This document shows positions 46,701-52,524 of a stretch of DNA of 64,000 nt, piece after piece; within the stretch, counting starts at the first letter, position 1, and each line of letters opens with the position of its first letter. Made by a program: the position numbers and the translations under genes. Origin of the DNA: Flavobacteriales bacterium (lineage in GTDB: Bacteria; Bacteroidota; Bacteroidia; Flavobacteriales_F; PHOS-HE28); NCBI GenBank assembly GCA_016705545.1, contig JADIYA010000001.1, positions 744,001-808,000 on the forward strand, read 5' to 3'. The notes beneath the pieces are model-generated. The model had not been told where the DNA came from. It made no database searches and saw nothing but the letters and a program-made list of their open reading frames with translations.

Positions 46701-47939
46701 CCATTGGCCACCCGTTCCGGGCACCGCTTGGAACGCAGAACCCGGTATGGTCGCCGTACCGGGTCCCGTCACTACGAAATCGTTCTGAGATCCATTCCGT
46801 ACCAGCAGATTCAAGAAGAATGACTCCGAGGTCGATCGCGTGAAGCTGAGCTGCGTGCTGCCCGCGCAATTGAGCGGAGGCAGGATCGCCATACCCTGCT
46901 CGCAGCCGAAACCGGTGACGTGGATGGCGTAAAGCGGCTTCGAGCCCGTGACCAATGTGGCGTTATTGGCCGCACCCGCCAGGTAGTCCATATCATGGCG
47001 GTAGTACTGCCCCGCGAAGAGCGTGGCCACCGGCGCTGGGCTACCATCGATGAAGACCTGCGTGTTGTTCTCAACAGCCATCACGAAGAGCGACTCGTCG
47101 CCGTTGTTGTTCAGTGCGCCCTTCACCGCCACGTACTCCGTGCCGAGGATGTTCACCGGCACGATCTGGTCGAGCATCAAGTCGTAACAGCCGCCTGAGG
47201 GGTTGTGGTTCGAGTCGTCCTTGATGGAGACCGCAATCGGCTTGTCCGAAAGCACGACAGCACCCGAGGGGTGCGTCATGGGGTCGGTGTGCGTGGCTGG
47301 TGTTGTATTCGCTGTTGAATAGGTCTGGCCTGCATTAAGCGTCACCGTCCACGGCGTCAAAGCCGGATGGCCATCCACCGCCACCGGCGAATAGATCAGC
47401 ACGGTGGTGTTGTTCTCGGTCGCAACGATGTCGAAGGAGGCGAAGGCCAGATCGGCGTTGTTCGGAACGAAGCTGTGGTTGTAGAAGGGAGCGTGCTTGT
47501 GCAGTGGGATGTAGAACTCGGTGCCCAAGCCATTGGCGCCCTTCAGCGCCATGATATCCGGGTTGTTCGTATTGCTCGATTCGTAGTAGCAGGTGATGTT
47601 GGCCGTGGATTGGATCCTCAGGCCCGTGTTGCGGATACTGTTCGTGGGGCGCGTCTCCAACTGGGCCTTCAACGTCGTCATGTTGTGGCGCACAGCCGAA
47701 TTGGCGGGCACATTTAGCACGATGGGGCTGCCTCCATTGAAGGCCGGGTTGGCAGGCTGCGAAACCGTTACGGTCGCGGCCGCATTGCCCGTGGTCACGT
47801 TCAGGAAGATCGGCTCATCCCCAGGCATGTTGTGCCGAAGGGTGACATCGGGCGGAGCCATCCAGAACTCGGTCCCCGTCTGTGCTTGGATGAGCCCGGT
47901 AAGGAGCAGTCCAAGCACCAAGAGCAGTGCCTGTTTCAT
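31770..47939 (-). CDS. Giant T9SS-secreted repeat protein with gliding-motility C-terminal domain
   Basis: A 5389-residue protein, one open frame of 16.2 kb. Order: signal peptide (1-19, ending LIQAQ); IgGFc-binding-protein-like N-terminal domain (about 20-465; EFYIPLHKHAPFYNHSF, LDQIVPVNILGTEYVAVKG); 53 tandem repeats of about 88 residues (468-5139); two PKD domains (about 5140-5302; WTFGNGATATG, YSFGDGSG); and a gliding-motility-associated type B C-terminal domain (5304-5389; LPNAFSPNGDGVNDVFYVRG, GWDGTYNGKP). Each repeat has Cys at positions 9 and 71, with two exceptions. Composition is dominated by Thr, Asn, Gly, Ala and Ser with few charges, as in long surface fibres. The plan is that of a SprB-like or other filamentous adhesin exported with PorP/SprF. 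The ligand is unknown. Confidence 0.93.
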   Translation of the reverse strand: MKQALLLVLGLLLTGLIQAQTGTEFWMAPPDVTLRHNMPGDEPIFLNVTTGNAAATVTVSQPANPAFNGGSPIVLNVPANSAVRHNMTTLKAQLETRPTNSIRNTGLRIQSTANITCYYESSNTNNPDIMALKGANGLGTEFYIPLHKHAPFYNHSFVPNNADLAFASFDIVATENNTTVLIYSPVAVDGHPALTPWTVTLNAGQTYSTANTTPATHTDPMTHPSGAVVLSDKPIAVSIKDDSNHNPSGGCYDLMLDQIVPVNILGTEYVAVKGALNNNGDESLFVMAVENNTQVFIDGSPAPVATLFAGQYYRHDMDYLAGAANNATLVTGSKPLYAIHVTGFGCEQGMAILPPLNCAGSTQLSFTRSTSESFFLNLLVRNGSQNDFVVTGPGTATIPGSAFQAVPGTGGQWMAARIQYNTTQVPVNQAFIVTNTSDVFSLAIINGGASSGCRYGFFSEFAGQILVSAGADQTRCAGDNVTLGGTVSGGSTTGIWTTTGSGAFSPSATDLNATYEPSIADLAIGSVTLTLTSTGPCTPASDAMVVTFSPLPIPNAGPDQSVCRNNTTVQLAGSVLNAVGGVWTTAGSGSFLPSNSNLGATYTPSAADLLAGQVWIRLASTGNGVCQAVTDSMRVTFTPAPTVNAGPAITRCANNAVAQLNGSFTVATGGIWSGGNGSFDPSTTNMSAQYTPTAAEIANGSVTLTLTTTGNGTCNAVSSNVTISFTPAPVVNAGAPVSVCANNAQVSLNGSVTNATGGIWSGGTGTFTPNNTTLNATYTPSAAEVAAGTLTLTLTSTGNGNCLPASSDRVITFTPAPTVNAGPNGTVCANNSAITLAGSFTGATGAVWSGGTGTYSPNNTAMNAVYTPSLAERTAGTVTLTLTTVGNGTCTAESALVTYTITQAPTVNAGIDRVVCANNAAVTLNGSFTVATGGAWSGGGGTFDPSTTNMNAIYTPTATEIANGNVTLTLTTTGNGGCVAVDDQMTISFTPAPVVNAGLPVSVCANNAQVALSGSVTGATGGAWSGGAGIYNPDNATLNATYTPTAGEIAAGTLTLTLTSTGNGTCSAVSSNRVITFTPAPVVNAGPNGTVCANNSMITLAGSVTGATGGVWSGGAGTYSPNITTLNATYTPTAAERASGSVTLTLTSTGNGLCNAVSDQVLWTITPAPTANAGATQTLCANNPVATLNGSFTVATGGVWTGGNGGFSPSTTNMNATYTPTAAEIANGNVTLTLTTTGNGSCNAVSSNVTLNFTAAPVVNAGAPASFCANNANIPLNGSVTGATGGAWSGGLGSFTPNNTTLNATYTPTATEIAAGTLTLTLTSTGNGNCTAVSDNRVITFTAAPTVNAGANGTVCANNAAINLNGNVTGATGGIWSGGTGSFSPNNSTLNATYTPSAAERAAGTLTLTLTTVGNGNCSPVSANVTYTITPAPTVNAGADQTRCGNNASTALNGSYTVATGAIWSGGAGSFSPGATSVNAVYTPTAAEIANGSVTLTLTTTGVGTCVPVSDDMTISFTPAPTANAGSPLTLCANNASVALNGGVTLATGGVWSGGLGTFSPNNTALNATYTPTAAELANGTLTLTLTTTGNGTCNPANSDRVITFTPAPVVNAGFGGTVCANNSSITLSGSVSGATGGAWSGGTGSYSPSNTALNAVYTPSAAERAAGSVTLTLTSTGNGLCNPVSSQVTWTISPAPTANAGPAQTLCSNNPVATLSGGFTVATGASWSGGSGSFFPSSTNMSATYTPTAAEVASGSVTLTLTTTGNGLCNAVSSNVTLSFTPSPSSNAGADVSLCVNNPTVSLNGAVTVATGGVWSGGAGSFTPNNTTLNATYTPTPAELAAGTLTLTLTTTGNGTCNAVSSSRSITFTPAPIVSAGSNGTVCANAPLISLNGSVSGATGAIWSGGAGTFTPNNTTLNATYMPTAAQIAAGTVTLMLTSAGNGNCNAVSSNITISITPAPTVNAGSNLTLCSNNPAAALNGSVTMATGGIWSGGNGTFNPSNTNLGAVYTPSAAEIANGNVTLMLTTTGNGLCSAVSDDVLLTFTPAPTVNAGADASICANNPVVSLNGTVGGATGGVWSGGNGSFTPNNTALNATYAPTPAEIANGIVTLTLTSTGNGNCNAVSANKVISFTPAPTVNAGTNGSVCANAPLISLNGSVVGATGGVWSGGGTFSPNTTALNATYTPTAAQIAAGTVTLTLTSTGNGNCNAVSSDVTFSITPAPTVSAGPNQTLCSNNPVATLSGSYAVASGAIWSGGAGTFSPSPANMNATYTPTTAEIANGNVTLTLTTTGNGLCSAVSDVVLLTFTPSPMVNAGPPASFCANNAAIPLNGIVTVATGGIWSGGLGSFTPNNTTLNAIYTPTPAEIASGTLMLTLTSTGNGNCIAVSSSRVITFTPAPTLNAGPNGTVCANNAAINLNGSITVATGAIWSGGTGTFSPNNSTLNAIYTPSAAERAAGTVTLTLTTVGNGNCSPVSDQVTYTITPAPTANAGADRVLCANNPSTGLSGAFSIATGGVWSGGNGTFDPSTTNMSAIYTPTAAEIAAGTLTLTLTTTGNGLCNAATDQMVITFTDAPTANAGPNVTVCSNSAAVALNGTVVTATGGTWSGGTGTFSPNASTLNATYTPGAADIAAGQVLLTLTTTGNGNCAPATSTRIITYTPAPIVNAGANGTVCANAPVIILNGSVTGAVGGVWSGGAGVFSPNSITLNATYTPTAAEIASGGVTLTLTSAGNGLCNPVSSQVTYTITPAPTVNAGADQSLCGNNANAVLNATVTVATGVQWSGGSGLYAPGSTAQNITYMPSPIEIANGSVTLTVTTTGNGNCAQVSDQVTLNFTNAPVANAGPDQTVSSNNANTTLSGSFSVANSIVWSGGAGTYDPNNTSVNAVYTPTAAEIAAGSVTLTMTTTGNGACAPSSDQMTITFGAAPTANAGADQTICANNASVVLNGMVTIATGGIWSGGTGTFAPNSAALNATYVPSAAEIAAGTVTLTLTTVGNGNSNPVSDQLVITITPAPVVSAGANVMVCGNQSTAQLAGVVNNATGGVWSGGAGTFNPSSNNLNATYAPSLGEIAAGTVTLTLTSTGNGLCNAVSDQVLITIAPTPVVNAGADATVCSNNASVQFAASVTNAGGGIWSGGTGGFSPSITALNAVYTPSTTELNNGSVTLNLTSTGNGTCAQVTDQVFIVFTQSPVVNAGLDRTVCSNDPTVVLNGSVTIATGGVWSGGGGTFTPNANTLNATYVPSPAEAALGTATLTLTSTGNGLCNAVSDQMVINIIGAPVANAGTDLFVCSNNPQVQLGGSVSGAGGGQWSGGAGTFAPSIASLNAVYTPTPAEVAAGTLNLTLTTIGNGNCVAVSDQVLITFTAAPTANAGAGSVFCANNANIPLNGSVTVANGGAWSGAQGTFNPNANALNALYTPSVGELAAGNVTLVLTTTGNNGCNAVSSQVTYFFTPAPTANAGADLFSCANNATVQLNGAVTVAAGGLWTGGTGGFSPNNGTLNATYTPSAAEIAAGSATLTLTTVGNGSCNAVSDQVVINIAPAPVVSAGAALQACANNAVVQLNGSVLNAAGGTWSGAGSFSPNASTLNASYTPTAAEIANGSATVTLTSTGNGFCTAVPSEVTITYTPAPTVEAGNPQTLCANNAAVQLAGSVTGATGGIWSGGAGTFAPGANALSGVYAPSTAEINAGNLSLFLTSTGNGGCSAVHDSVQIFFTPAPTSNAGADAHVCANAPQVQLDGAVTVAGGGVWSGGNGAFTPSSAALSATYAPSLNEIAAGQVSLTLTTAGNGNCIAVQDAMVIIIDPVPVVNAGPDQAICANNPSLQLNGFVGNAPGAVWSGGMGNYVSGATATATEYIPTAAEIAAGSINFTLTSTGTTICSAISDQMVVTFTGSPVVDAGADLAICANNSAAQLNGNVINANGGAWSGGNGTYSPASNVFAPVYTPTAAEVASGSVALTLTSMGNGNCFAVNDQVLITFTPAPVANAGADLNVCENNPVVDLNGSMTVATGGTWSGGLGSFAPDANTLSAQYALTPFELQQGSVSLTLASTGNGNCLAVSDQLTITVTPAPVVNAGADITACSNALQVPLNGTVSGGASTGQWSTSGTGIFSPSQNVLNATYIASSLDSLNGSVDLTLTSTNNGLCASVSDMLTLTILPNAIANAGADQTICASQSTINLSGTITGNATQGTWTSTGAGSFSPSADAANAVYTIAPSDAANGTVTFTWSVNSCDNAMDQVVLTITPVSVVDAGTDQVTCVSDLSILVNGTVNGASTTGVWSTLGTGSFQNASTALANIYNASTLDSLAAGVDLVLTATNTGVCPAASDTVHIGILPFGTVNAGADLSYCANNATVALNGSLVGDATQIQWTSSGTGSFFPNNEVLTPTYIPSALDTAIGNLTLTLSALNSCNSATDAMQLTLTPAPYVNAGPDQTYCNQVTQFDLSGAISGITNMGQWSTNGTGTIASAGALNTTYTASPADVADGQITFTLSSLNNGTCNAVSDQMTIYLTNGLAANAGPDQSVCVTSTYAQLQGQIINGSPSGTWSATGTGSFLPSADVLNAQYHFTAADMANGSVVLTFVSTNTGTCPPVQDQMVLTFGNSSFAYAGADQNLCANAPIAQLAGNFSGGAQGSVWTSNGSGFFSNSTDPNCTYTLSANDIANGGVQLTLTTITNGTCAVASDAISLSVQALPSINAGNDIVACSAAPVQVVANAANAPGGSWSTSGSGSFLDANALATLYYPSAADSTAGTVSLTVTTTGVAPCSAVSDALVISFGGGLAASAGADMIACSTDPNIVLNGAVAGTNTGQWSTTGTGSFMPSATALDATYVPGGADFVIGNVSLILSTTNNQGCAAGRDTLVVSYHVPPVVNAGADVLLCNGLEDVQLNGVEQNAGSVQWFTTGTGSFNPAADVVSAVYAPTANDSISGGVYLILTGFGTGTCGNHSDSLFIDIGPTRIANAGSDISLCADGNFWQMAGSVTGVSGGVWSTAGTGTFLPSPTALSATYVPSQTDLVFPQLQFVLSTTGNMGCPAHTDTMVVNLQAPPSVNAGADINVCDASSAINLSGSFTGAGGVLWTSNGSGVFVPSNTAANASYQPGPTDEQNGTIRMILTTTGNGFCAAASDTTFLSFVNPLQASFSVSNACVGSQTVFTSTSTTTGSPIIGWTWTFGNGATATGPQTSTSFATAAQYSATLTVFAQNGCSHTATQVFDILDAPIAGFSISGDLFTDTPIAFADSSVGATNWHYSFGDGSGAIIAEPAHEYAQAGQYVIVQTVTNAAGCTDQDSLLIVIEEKDVLPPKLPNAFSPNGDGVNDVFYVRGGPFLTIELRIYNGWGELIFETTDPAFGWDGTYNGKPEINGVYVYTVVATSVDGLEHDRSGKVTLIR
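32523..46538 (-). repeat. Array of 53 coding tandem repeats, about 264 bp each
   Basis: I delimited 53 in-frame units of 86-90 residues (mostly 88), each starting NAG or a close variant, then xxxxxCANN, a WSGGxGTFSP centre, YTPTAAEIA and TLTLTSTGNGxC, ending TFTPAP. Units 3-41 have the compact WSGG centre. Units 1-2 and 42-53 have a longer WSTxGTGSF centre and are more divergent, so the edges of the array differ from its middle. The unit is probably a PKD/Ig-like beta-sandwich domain; this is an inference from the strand pattern and neighbours. Confidence 0.92.
39414..45746 (-). repeat. Higher-order repeat: eight copies of a three-repeat cassette (about 792 bp)
   Basis: Within repeats 4-27 the units fall into three alternating classes. 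One has APVSVCANN-type starts and ends SSNRVITFTPAP (units 4, 7, 10, 13, 16, 19, 22, 25). One has NGTVCAN starts, usually AERAAG, and ends TYTITPAP (5, 8, 11, 14, 17, 20, 23, 26). One has QTLCxNN-type starts and STTNMNAxYTP (6, 9, 12, 15, 18, 21, 24, 27). The length, 6333 bases, is eight times 792 minus one codon lost in unit 20. Confidence 0.85.
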
Positions 47940-48003
47940 TCGATAAGGTCAGCCCGTGAGTGGCGGGCCGGGGCCGTTCTACGCAGACCTGTCATTGGGG
48001 TTC

Positions 48004-48017
48004 GTTCGTCGACGAAC
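48004..48017. promoter_or_regulatory. Perfect 14-bp palindrome in the divergent gap
   Basis: GTTCGTCGACGAAC is self-complementary over all 14 bases. It lies in the 194-base gap (47940-48133) between the divergently transcribed giant-protein gene and the sensor kinase gene, 65 bases from the former start and 117 from the latter. It could be an operator for one or both. Apart from this and a GTACTTTG close to the kinase gene (about 48104), I see nothing in the gap. Confidence 0.3.
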
Positions 48018-48133
48018 CGCGCCCGCCAGTCGGCAGCTTCTGACCCATGCGATGCCTTGGGCCCGGTCACGGTCGAGGACGAATGGCCATCCCTACCCCC
48101 GTACTTTGGCGCATCCCTCCACGCCAGCGCTCC

Positions 48134-51100
48134 ATGTCCCGTCCACTGCTCCTGTTGCTGCTGGGCGCTCTTTTCGCCACCCTCGCGGTGCTGGTCGATG
48201 AGCCTGACCCGGAAGCGCGACTAAGCGCGGCAGCCGCGCGATTGGAACAGCGCATCGAGGCGGCCCAACAGGAGTTAAACGCACTCGTTGAGGAAGAAGC
48301 CCGCCTCGTGTCCTCATGGGGCCCCCAAGCTTGGATGGATAGGCAAGCGGAGGTGCTGGAACGGGAACTAGATCGGACAGGCACCCTGCTCTATGTGGAG
48401 GTGGACGACAGCCTCCTGGCTTGGTCGGGTGATCTGATAGGCTACGAGGATCCGGGTCAAGGGGTGAACCTGCGCGCGTCCGTGCGCATCGGCAGCATGA
48501 TGGTCCATGCCACGCGGCCGGTCTGGAGTGCACCGCTCGTGCAGAACCGCTACCTCCGTGAGGGCTTCCATGAATCATTGCGCCCAACCGAAGGCCTGAT
48601 GGCCGTGCCCCCAGCTCGGCCGGGAGTTGATATCCGGGCCGGCGCCGCTACTGCACTGCTTCGCGTGGCTTGGCGCGATGGCGCCATGGAGCTCGGCGCC
48701 TGGCTCTGGTGGCGCGCCGCGCTCATCGCGTGTGCATCCATGCTCTTGATCGCAGCCTTGTGGAAAGCCTGTGAACAGCTCCTGAACCGACAACGGATAT
48801 TGGCCGTGGCCTTGTTCATCGCCGGACTGATCCTGATGCGCTGGCTCTCGCTCGCCTTCGGCCATTCCGCGCCGTTCGACCGCTGGCCGCTCTTCGACCC
48901 GGCCGTATACGCCACCGGTTGGTGGTTCCCCTCGCTCGGGGACTTGGCGATCAATGCCGTCCTGTTGGCGCTCGGCTCCCTCTTCGCCCTGCGGGCAGCA
49001 CGGCATCAGAGGCCGAGCTCCAAGCCAACGACCGCGTTCGTGGCGCTCATCATCCCGATGTTTCATGCGGCCGCCATCACGTGGCTCACCATCGGGCTGG
49101 TGGGTAGCAGCACCATCGACCTGGACCTGTACCACCTCCAAGGCCTTGGTGCATTTGGCGTGGTGGCGTTGGTGGTCGTGGCCTTGCTGATGGCCGGCTG
49201 GTGCTTGACAGTATTAGCCGCGATGAAGCTGCTGGCACCGCGCACCGTTCGCCGTTATGTGGCCCCGGCCTTGCTGGCTGCGGGCACCTCGGTGCTGGCA
49301 CATCACCTTTTGGGTGTTCGTGATACCGTGCTCTTCCTGTGGCCGCTGGTCGGGTTGGCGGTCTTCCTTTCCGGTCGGGCGCGTGCTTTCGGATTCCTGC
49401 ACGGCGTGCTCTTGCTGGCGGTTCTCGCGGGCACTAGCACGCACATCATCGCCAAGCACATGAGCGAACGTGAGCGCAACGAGCGCTCGGTGCTTGCCGA
49501 GCGTCTTGCCATGCGCGAGGACCCCGTGCTTGAGCAGCTGTTCCGTGATAGTGCGCCCGCCATCCGTCGCGACATGGATCTCTATCGCTTGTTCGCCAGT
49601 GGCAGTTATTGCGACCCCACCGACCTGCAGAAGCTCGTGAAGCAGCCGCACTTCAGCGGGTATTGGGAGCGCTATGACCTTCGACTATTCGGCTATGACC
49701 CGCAAGGTGAGCTCCGATGTGCCACCGACCTCGATGCGCCGCTCGGCTTCACGGTTGATTCGGCGGCCTTCCCGGCAGGCGTCAGCGATATGCCCGACCT
49801 CTTCGTTGACGAACGCATCGGTGGTGAGCTTTACTACCATGCGCGCATCGCCATCATGCCCAATGACAGTGCGCCGCCCGCGCAGCTCGTGGTGGAGCTG
49901 AAGCCGCGCTCGCTCTCGCAAGGCGCCGGTTTCCCCGACCTCCTGCTCGCGGGCACGGATGAGCTCGCGCGACGCACCGAACGTTACTCGCAGGCGCGGT
50001 ACGTCAATGGCCTGCTCATGGATCGCCGCGGACCCGTATCGCACCCGCAGCGCTGGAACCGCGCCTTGGACGATGAGTTGTGGTATGTCGAGAGCGGTCA
50101 GGATTTCCTGGCGAAGTCCGTAGGCGGCAACGTGGTGATGGTGCTCGGCCTGCCCCACAGGACCTTCTTGGATCGCATCACCACCTTCAGCTACATGTTC
50201 ACGTTGTTCGGGCTCTTGATGCTGATCGCGCTCGGCACACACGCAGCGCTCACCGGCACCATGCCCGACCTCGGCATCGGCACCAAGGTGCGCGCGGCAC
50301 TGGTGCTCTTCGCCATCACGGGCCTCGTGTTCTTCGGGATCGGGTCACAGCGCCTGCTAACGCGCCAGTTCGAAGAGCGCGAGGCCAACGCCTCCCTTGA
50401 CAAGGCACGCGCCGTGAGCCAGGAACTCCGCCGTCGGATCGGCGATGAGCGCATCGATAGCGAAGCGTACACCGGCTACCTGAACTACCTGCTCAGCCAA
50501 CTCGGCAACGCCTACTTCACCGACCTCACGCTGTATGCGCCCGATGGCCGCTGGCTGGCATCGACGCGGCCGCAGATGCTCTCGCAAGGGCTGCTTGGCC
50601 CGCGCATGGACCACAGCGCTTATGCGCGCCTAGCCATCCGGCAGCAGAGTGCCTTCGTTCACCAGGAGCGCGTTGGCACGGCCGGTTTCCGAACGGCCTA
50701 TCTGCCGGTGCTCGACAGCAAGGGCAATGGGCAGGCCTTCCTCGCGCTGCCCAGCTTCGCCGACCAAGCGCAGCAATCGGAGGAGCGCGCGCAGCTGCTC
50801 GTAGCGGTGGTGAACCTCTTCGTGCTGCTCTTCGCGCTGAGCGTGCTGCTCGCGGTCTTCATCAGCAACTGGACCACACGCCCGCTCGATGTGCTCAAGC
50901 GCGCACTGGCCCGCGTTGCCCTGCGCGGCAACAATCAGCCCATCCATTACCGGGGCAACGATGAGGTGGGCGAACTCGTAGCCGTGTACAACCAGAAGGT
51001 GGAAGAACTGCGTGAGAGCGCCGAGCGCTTGGCGCGCAGCGAACGGGAAAGCGCGTGGCGCGAAATGGCACGCCAGGTGGCGCATGAGGTGAAGAATCCG

Positions 51101-51709
51101 CTCACGCCGATGAAGCTCGGCATCCAGCACTTCCAATACACCTTCGACCCGAAGGCCACGGATGCGAAGGAGCGCCTCGACCGCTTCGCGAAGAGCATGG
51201 TGGAACAGATCGATACGCTCAACGGCGTGGCCTCGGCCTTCTCGCAGTTCGCGCAGATGCCCGCCGCATCGCCCACCGAGCTCGACCTGTGCGAAGTGGT
51301 GCGTGCCGCCGTGGACGTCTTCCATGCATCGCCGGGCATCACCATCACGCATCAAGAAGAAGGCCCGTTGCCCGTGCTGGCCGATCGCGAGCACATGCTG
51401 CGCGTGCTGAACAACCTGATCAAGAATGCCGTGCAAGCAATGCCCGAGGACCATGATGGCCGCATAGATGTGATCGCACGGCGCGAAGGCGCGAGGGCGC
51501 GGATCGAAGTGCGCGACAACGGCGCTGGCATCCCTGCGGAAGCGCGTGACCGCATCTTCACGCCAAGCTTCACCACCAAGAGCAGCGGCATGGGCCTTGG
51601 CCTCGCGATGGTGAAGCGCATGGTGGAGCAGGCGGGCGGCCGTGTGTGGTTCGAGAGCGAAGAGGGCAAGGGCACGCGGTTCTTCGTGGAGCTGCCGTTG
51701 CGCCGTTAG
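48134..51709 (+). CDS. Large multi-pass membrane sensor histidine kinase
   Basis: A 1191-residue kinase. Residues 1-20 form a first membrane helix, then a periplasmic stretch, then about seven closely spaced transmembrane helices (about 190-450), an extracytoplasmic domain (about 455-680), two helices, a second sensor domain and a last helix near 905-930. HAMP, HisKA and HATPase_c domains follow. The phospho-accepting His984 is in RQVAHEVKNPLTPMKL, like the NtrY subgroup. ATPase motifs are NNLIKNAVQAM, DNGAGIP and GMGLGLAMVK. No response regulator is adjacent. The ATG at 48134 is chosen because a hydrophobic helix follows immediately; an in-frame upstream ATG would add a non-conserved basic leader. 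Confidence 0.9.
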   Translation: MSRPLLLLLLGALFATLAVLVDEPDPEARLSAAAARLEQRIEAAQQELNALVEEEARLVSSWGPQAWMDRQAEVLERELDRTGTLLYVEVDDSLLAWSGDLIGYEDPGQGVNLRASVRIGSMMVHATRPVWSAPLVQNRYLREGFHESLRPTEGLMAVPPARPGVDIRAGAATALLRVAWRDGAMELGAWLWWRAALIACASMLLIAALWKACEQLLNRQRILAVALFIAGLILMRWLSLAFGHSAPFDRWPLFDPAVYATGWWFPSLGDLAINAVLLALGSLFALRAARHQRPSSKPTTAFVALIIPMFHAAAITWLTIGLVGSSTIDLDLYHLQGLGAFGVVALVVVALLMAGWCLTVLAAMKLLAPRTVRRYVAPALLAAGTSVLAHHLLGVRDTVLFLWPLVGLAVFLSGRARAFGFLHGVLLLAVLAGTSTHIIAKHMSERERNERSVLAERLAMREDPVLEQLFRDSAPAIRRDMDLYRLFASGSYCDPTDLQKLVKQPHFSGYWERYDLRLFGYDPQGELRCATDLDAPLGFTVDSAAFPAGVSDMPDLFVDERIGGELYYHARIAIMPNDSAPPAQLVVELKPRSLSQGAGFPDLLLAGTDELARRTERYSQARYVNGLLMDRRGPVSHPQRWNRALDDELWYVESGQDFLAKSVGGNVVMVLGLPHRTFLDRITTFSYMFTLFGLLMLIALGTHAALTGTMPDLGIGTKVRAALVLFAITGLVFFGIGSQRLLTRQFEEREANASLDKARAVSQELRRRIGDERIDSEAYTGYLNYLLSQLGNAYFTDLTLYAPDGRWLASTRPQMLSQGLLGPRMDHSAYARLAIRQQSAFVHQERVGTAGFRTAYLPVLDSKGNGQAFLALPSFADQAQQSEERAQLLVAVVNLFVLLFALSVLLAVFISNWTTRPLDVLKRALARVALRGNNQPIHYRGNDEVGELVAVYNQKVEELRESAERLARSERESAWREMARQVAHEVKNPLTPMKLGIQHFQYTFDPKATDAKERLDRFAKSMVEQIDTLNGVASAFSQFAQMPAASPTELDLCEVVRAAVDVFHASPGITITHQEEGPLPVLADREHMLRVLNNLIKNAVQAMPEDHDGRIDVIARREGARARIEVRDNGAGIPAEARDRIFTPSFTTKSSGMGLGLAMVKRMVEQAGGRVWFESEEGKGTRFFVELPLRR

Positions 51710-51714
51710 GCCGA

Positions 51715-51722
51715 TACATTTG
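51715..51722 (+). promoter_or_regulatory. Perfect -7 element TACATTTG placed for a leaderless transcript
   Basis: TACATTTG (exact TAnnTTTG) is followed by AGCCG and then the ATG at 51728. Transcription would start at or beside the start codon. It lies between the kinase stop and the hydratase gene. Confidence 0.55.
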
Positions 51723-51727
51723 AGCCG

Positions 51728-52516
51728 ATGCCATACACGAACCTCCTGGTGACCGATGCCGACGGCATCCGCACCATCACCATCAACCGTCCCGACCAGC
51801 TCAACGCGCTCAACCGCGCCACCATCGACGAGCTGGATCGCGCGCTCACCGAGGCCGATGCCGACAAGAGCGTGCGCGTGCTCATCATCACCGGCAGTGG
51901 AGCGAAAGCGTTCGTTGCCGGTGCCGACATCAAGGAGTTCGCGCATTTCAGCATTGAAGAAGGTCGTGCGTTGAGCGCCGATGGCCAGAAGAAACTCTTC
52001 AATCACGTCGAGAACATGAGCAAGCCGGTGATCGCCGCCGTGAATGGCTTCGCCCTCGGCGGCGGATTAGAGCTGGCGATGAGCTGCCACTTCCGCGTGG
52101 CCAGCGACAACGCCAAGTTGGGCCTGCCCGAAGTGGGCTTGGGCGTGATTCCCGGTTACGGCGGAACACAGCGCCTCGCAAGGCTCGTGGGCAAGGGCAA
52201 AGCCATGGAGATGATCTTCCTCGGCGGGGCGGGCATGATCAAGGCCGAAGAGGCCCTGCAATGGGGGGTGGTGAACCACGTTGTTCCCCAGGATCAGCTC
52301 ATGACCAAGTGCAACGAACTCGCTTCGGCCATCGCGAAGAACAGCCCAACCGCATTGGGCGCCGCCATCCGCGCGGTGAATGCAGGTTATGAGCCGGGGG
52401 TGAACGGCATGCAACGTGAGATCGAGGAGTTCGGCAAATGCTTTGGCACGGCGGACTTCAAGGAGGGAACGAGCGCGTTCATGGAGAAGCGGAAGGCGAA
52501 TTTCACAGGCGCGTAA
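51728..52516 (+). CDS. Enoyl-CoA hydratase/crotonase family enzyme
   Basis: A 262-residue crotonase-fold enzyme. The CoA and oxyanion-hole region reads AFVAGADIKE (61-70), with the second oxyanion element in NGFALGGGLELAMSC. Both catalytic acids of the hydratase are present, Glu115 and Glu135 (GLPEVGLG), with the same 20-residue spacing as Glu144/Glu164 in the rat enzyme. It should therefore hydrate short-chain 2-enoyl-CoA in fatty-acid oxidation or butanoyl-CoA metabolism; chain length cannot be read. No other beta-oxidation gene is adjacent. The gene appears to have its own promoter with a five-base spacer to the ATG. Confidence 0.92.
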   Translation: MPYTNLLVTDADGIRTITINRPDQLNALNRATIDELDRALTEADADKSVRVLIITGSGAKAFVAGADIKEFAHFSIEEGRALSADGQKKLFNHVENMSKPVIAAVNGFALGGGLELAMSCHFRVASDNAKLGLPEVGLGVIPGYGGTQRLARLVGKGKAMEMIFLGGAGMIKAEEALQWGVVNHVVPQDQLMTKCNELASAIAKNSPTALGAAIRAVNAGYEPGVNGMQREIEEFGKCFGTADFKEGTSAFMEKRKANFTGA

Positions 52517-52524
52517 TCGCAGGC

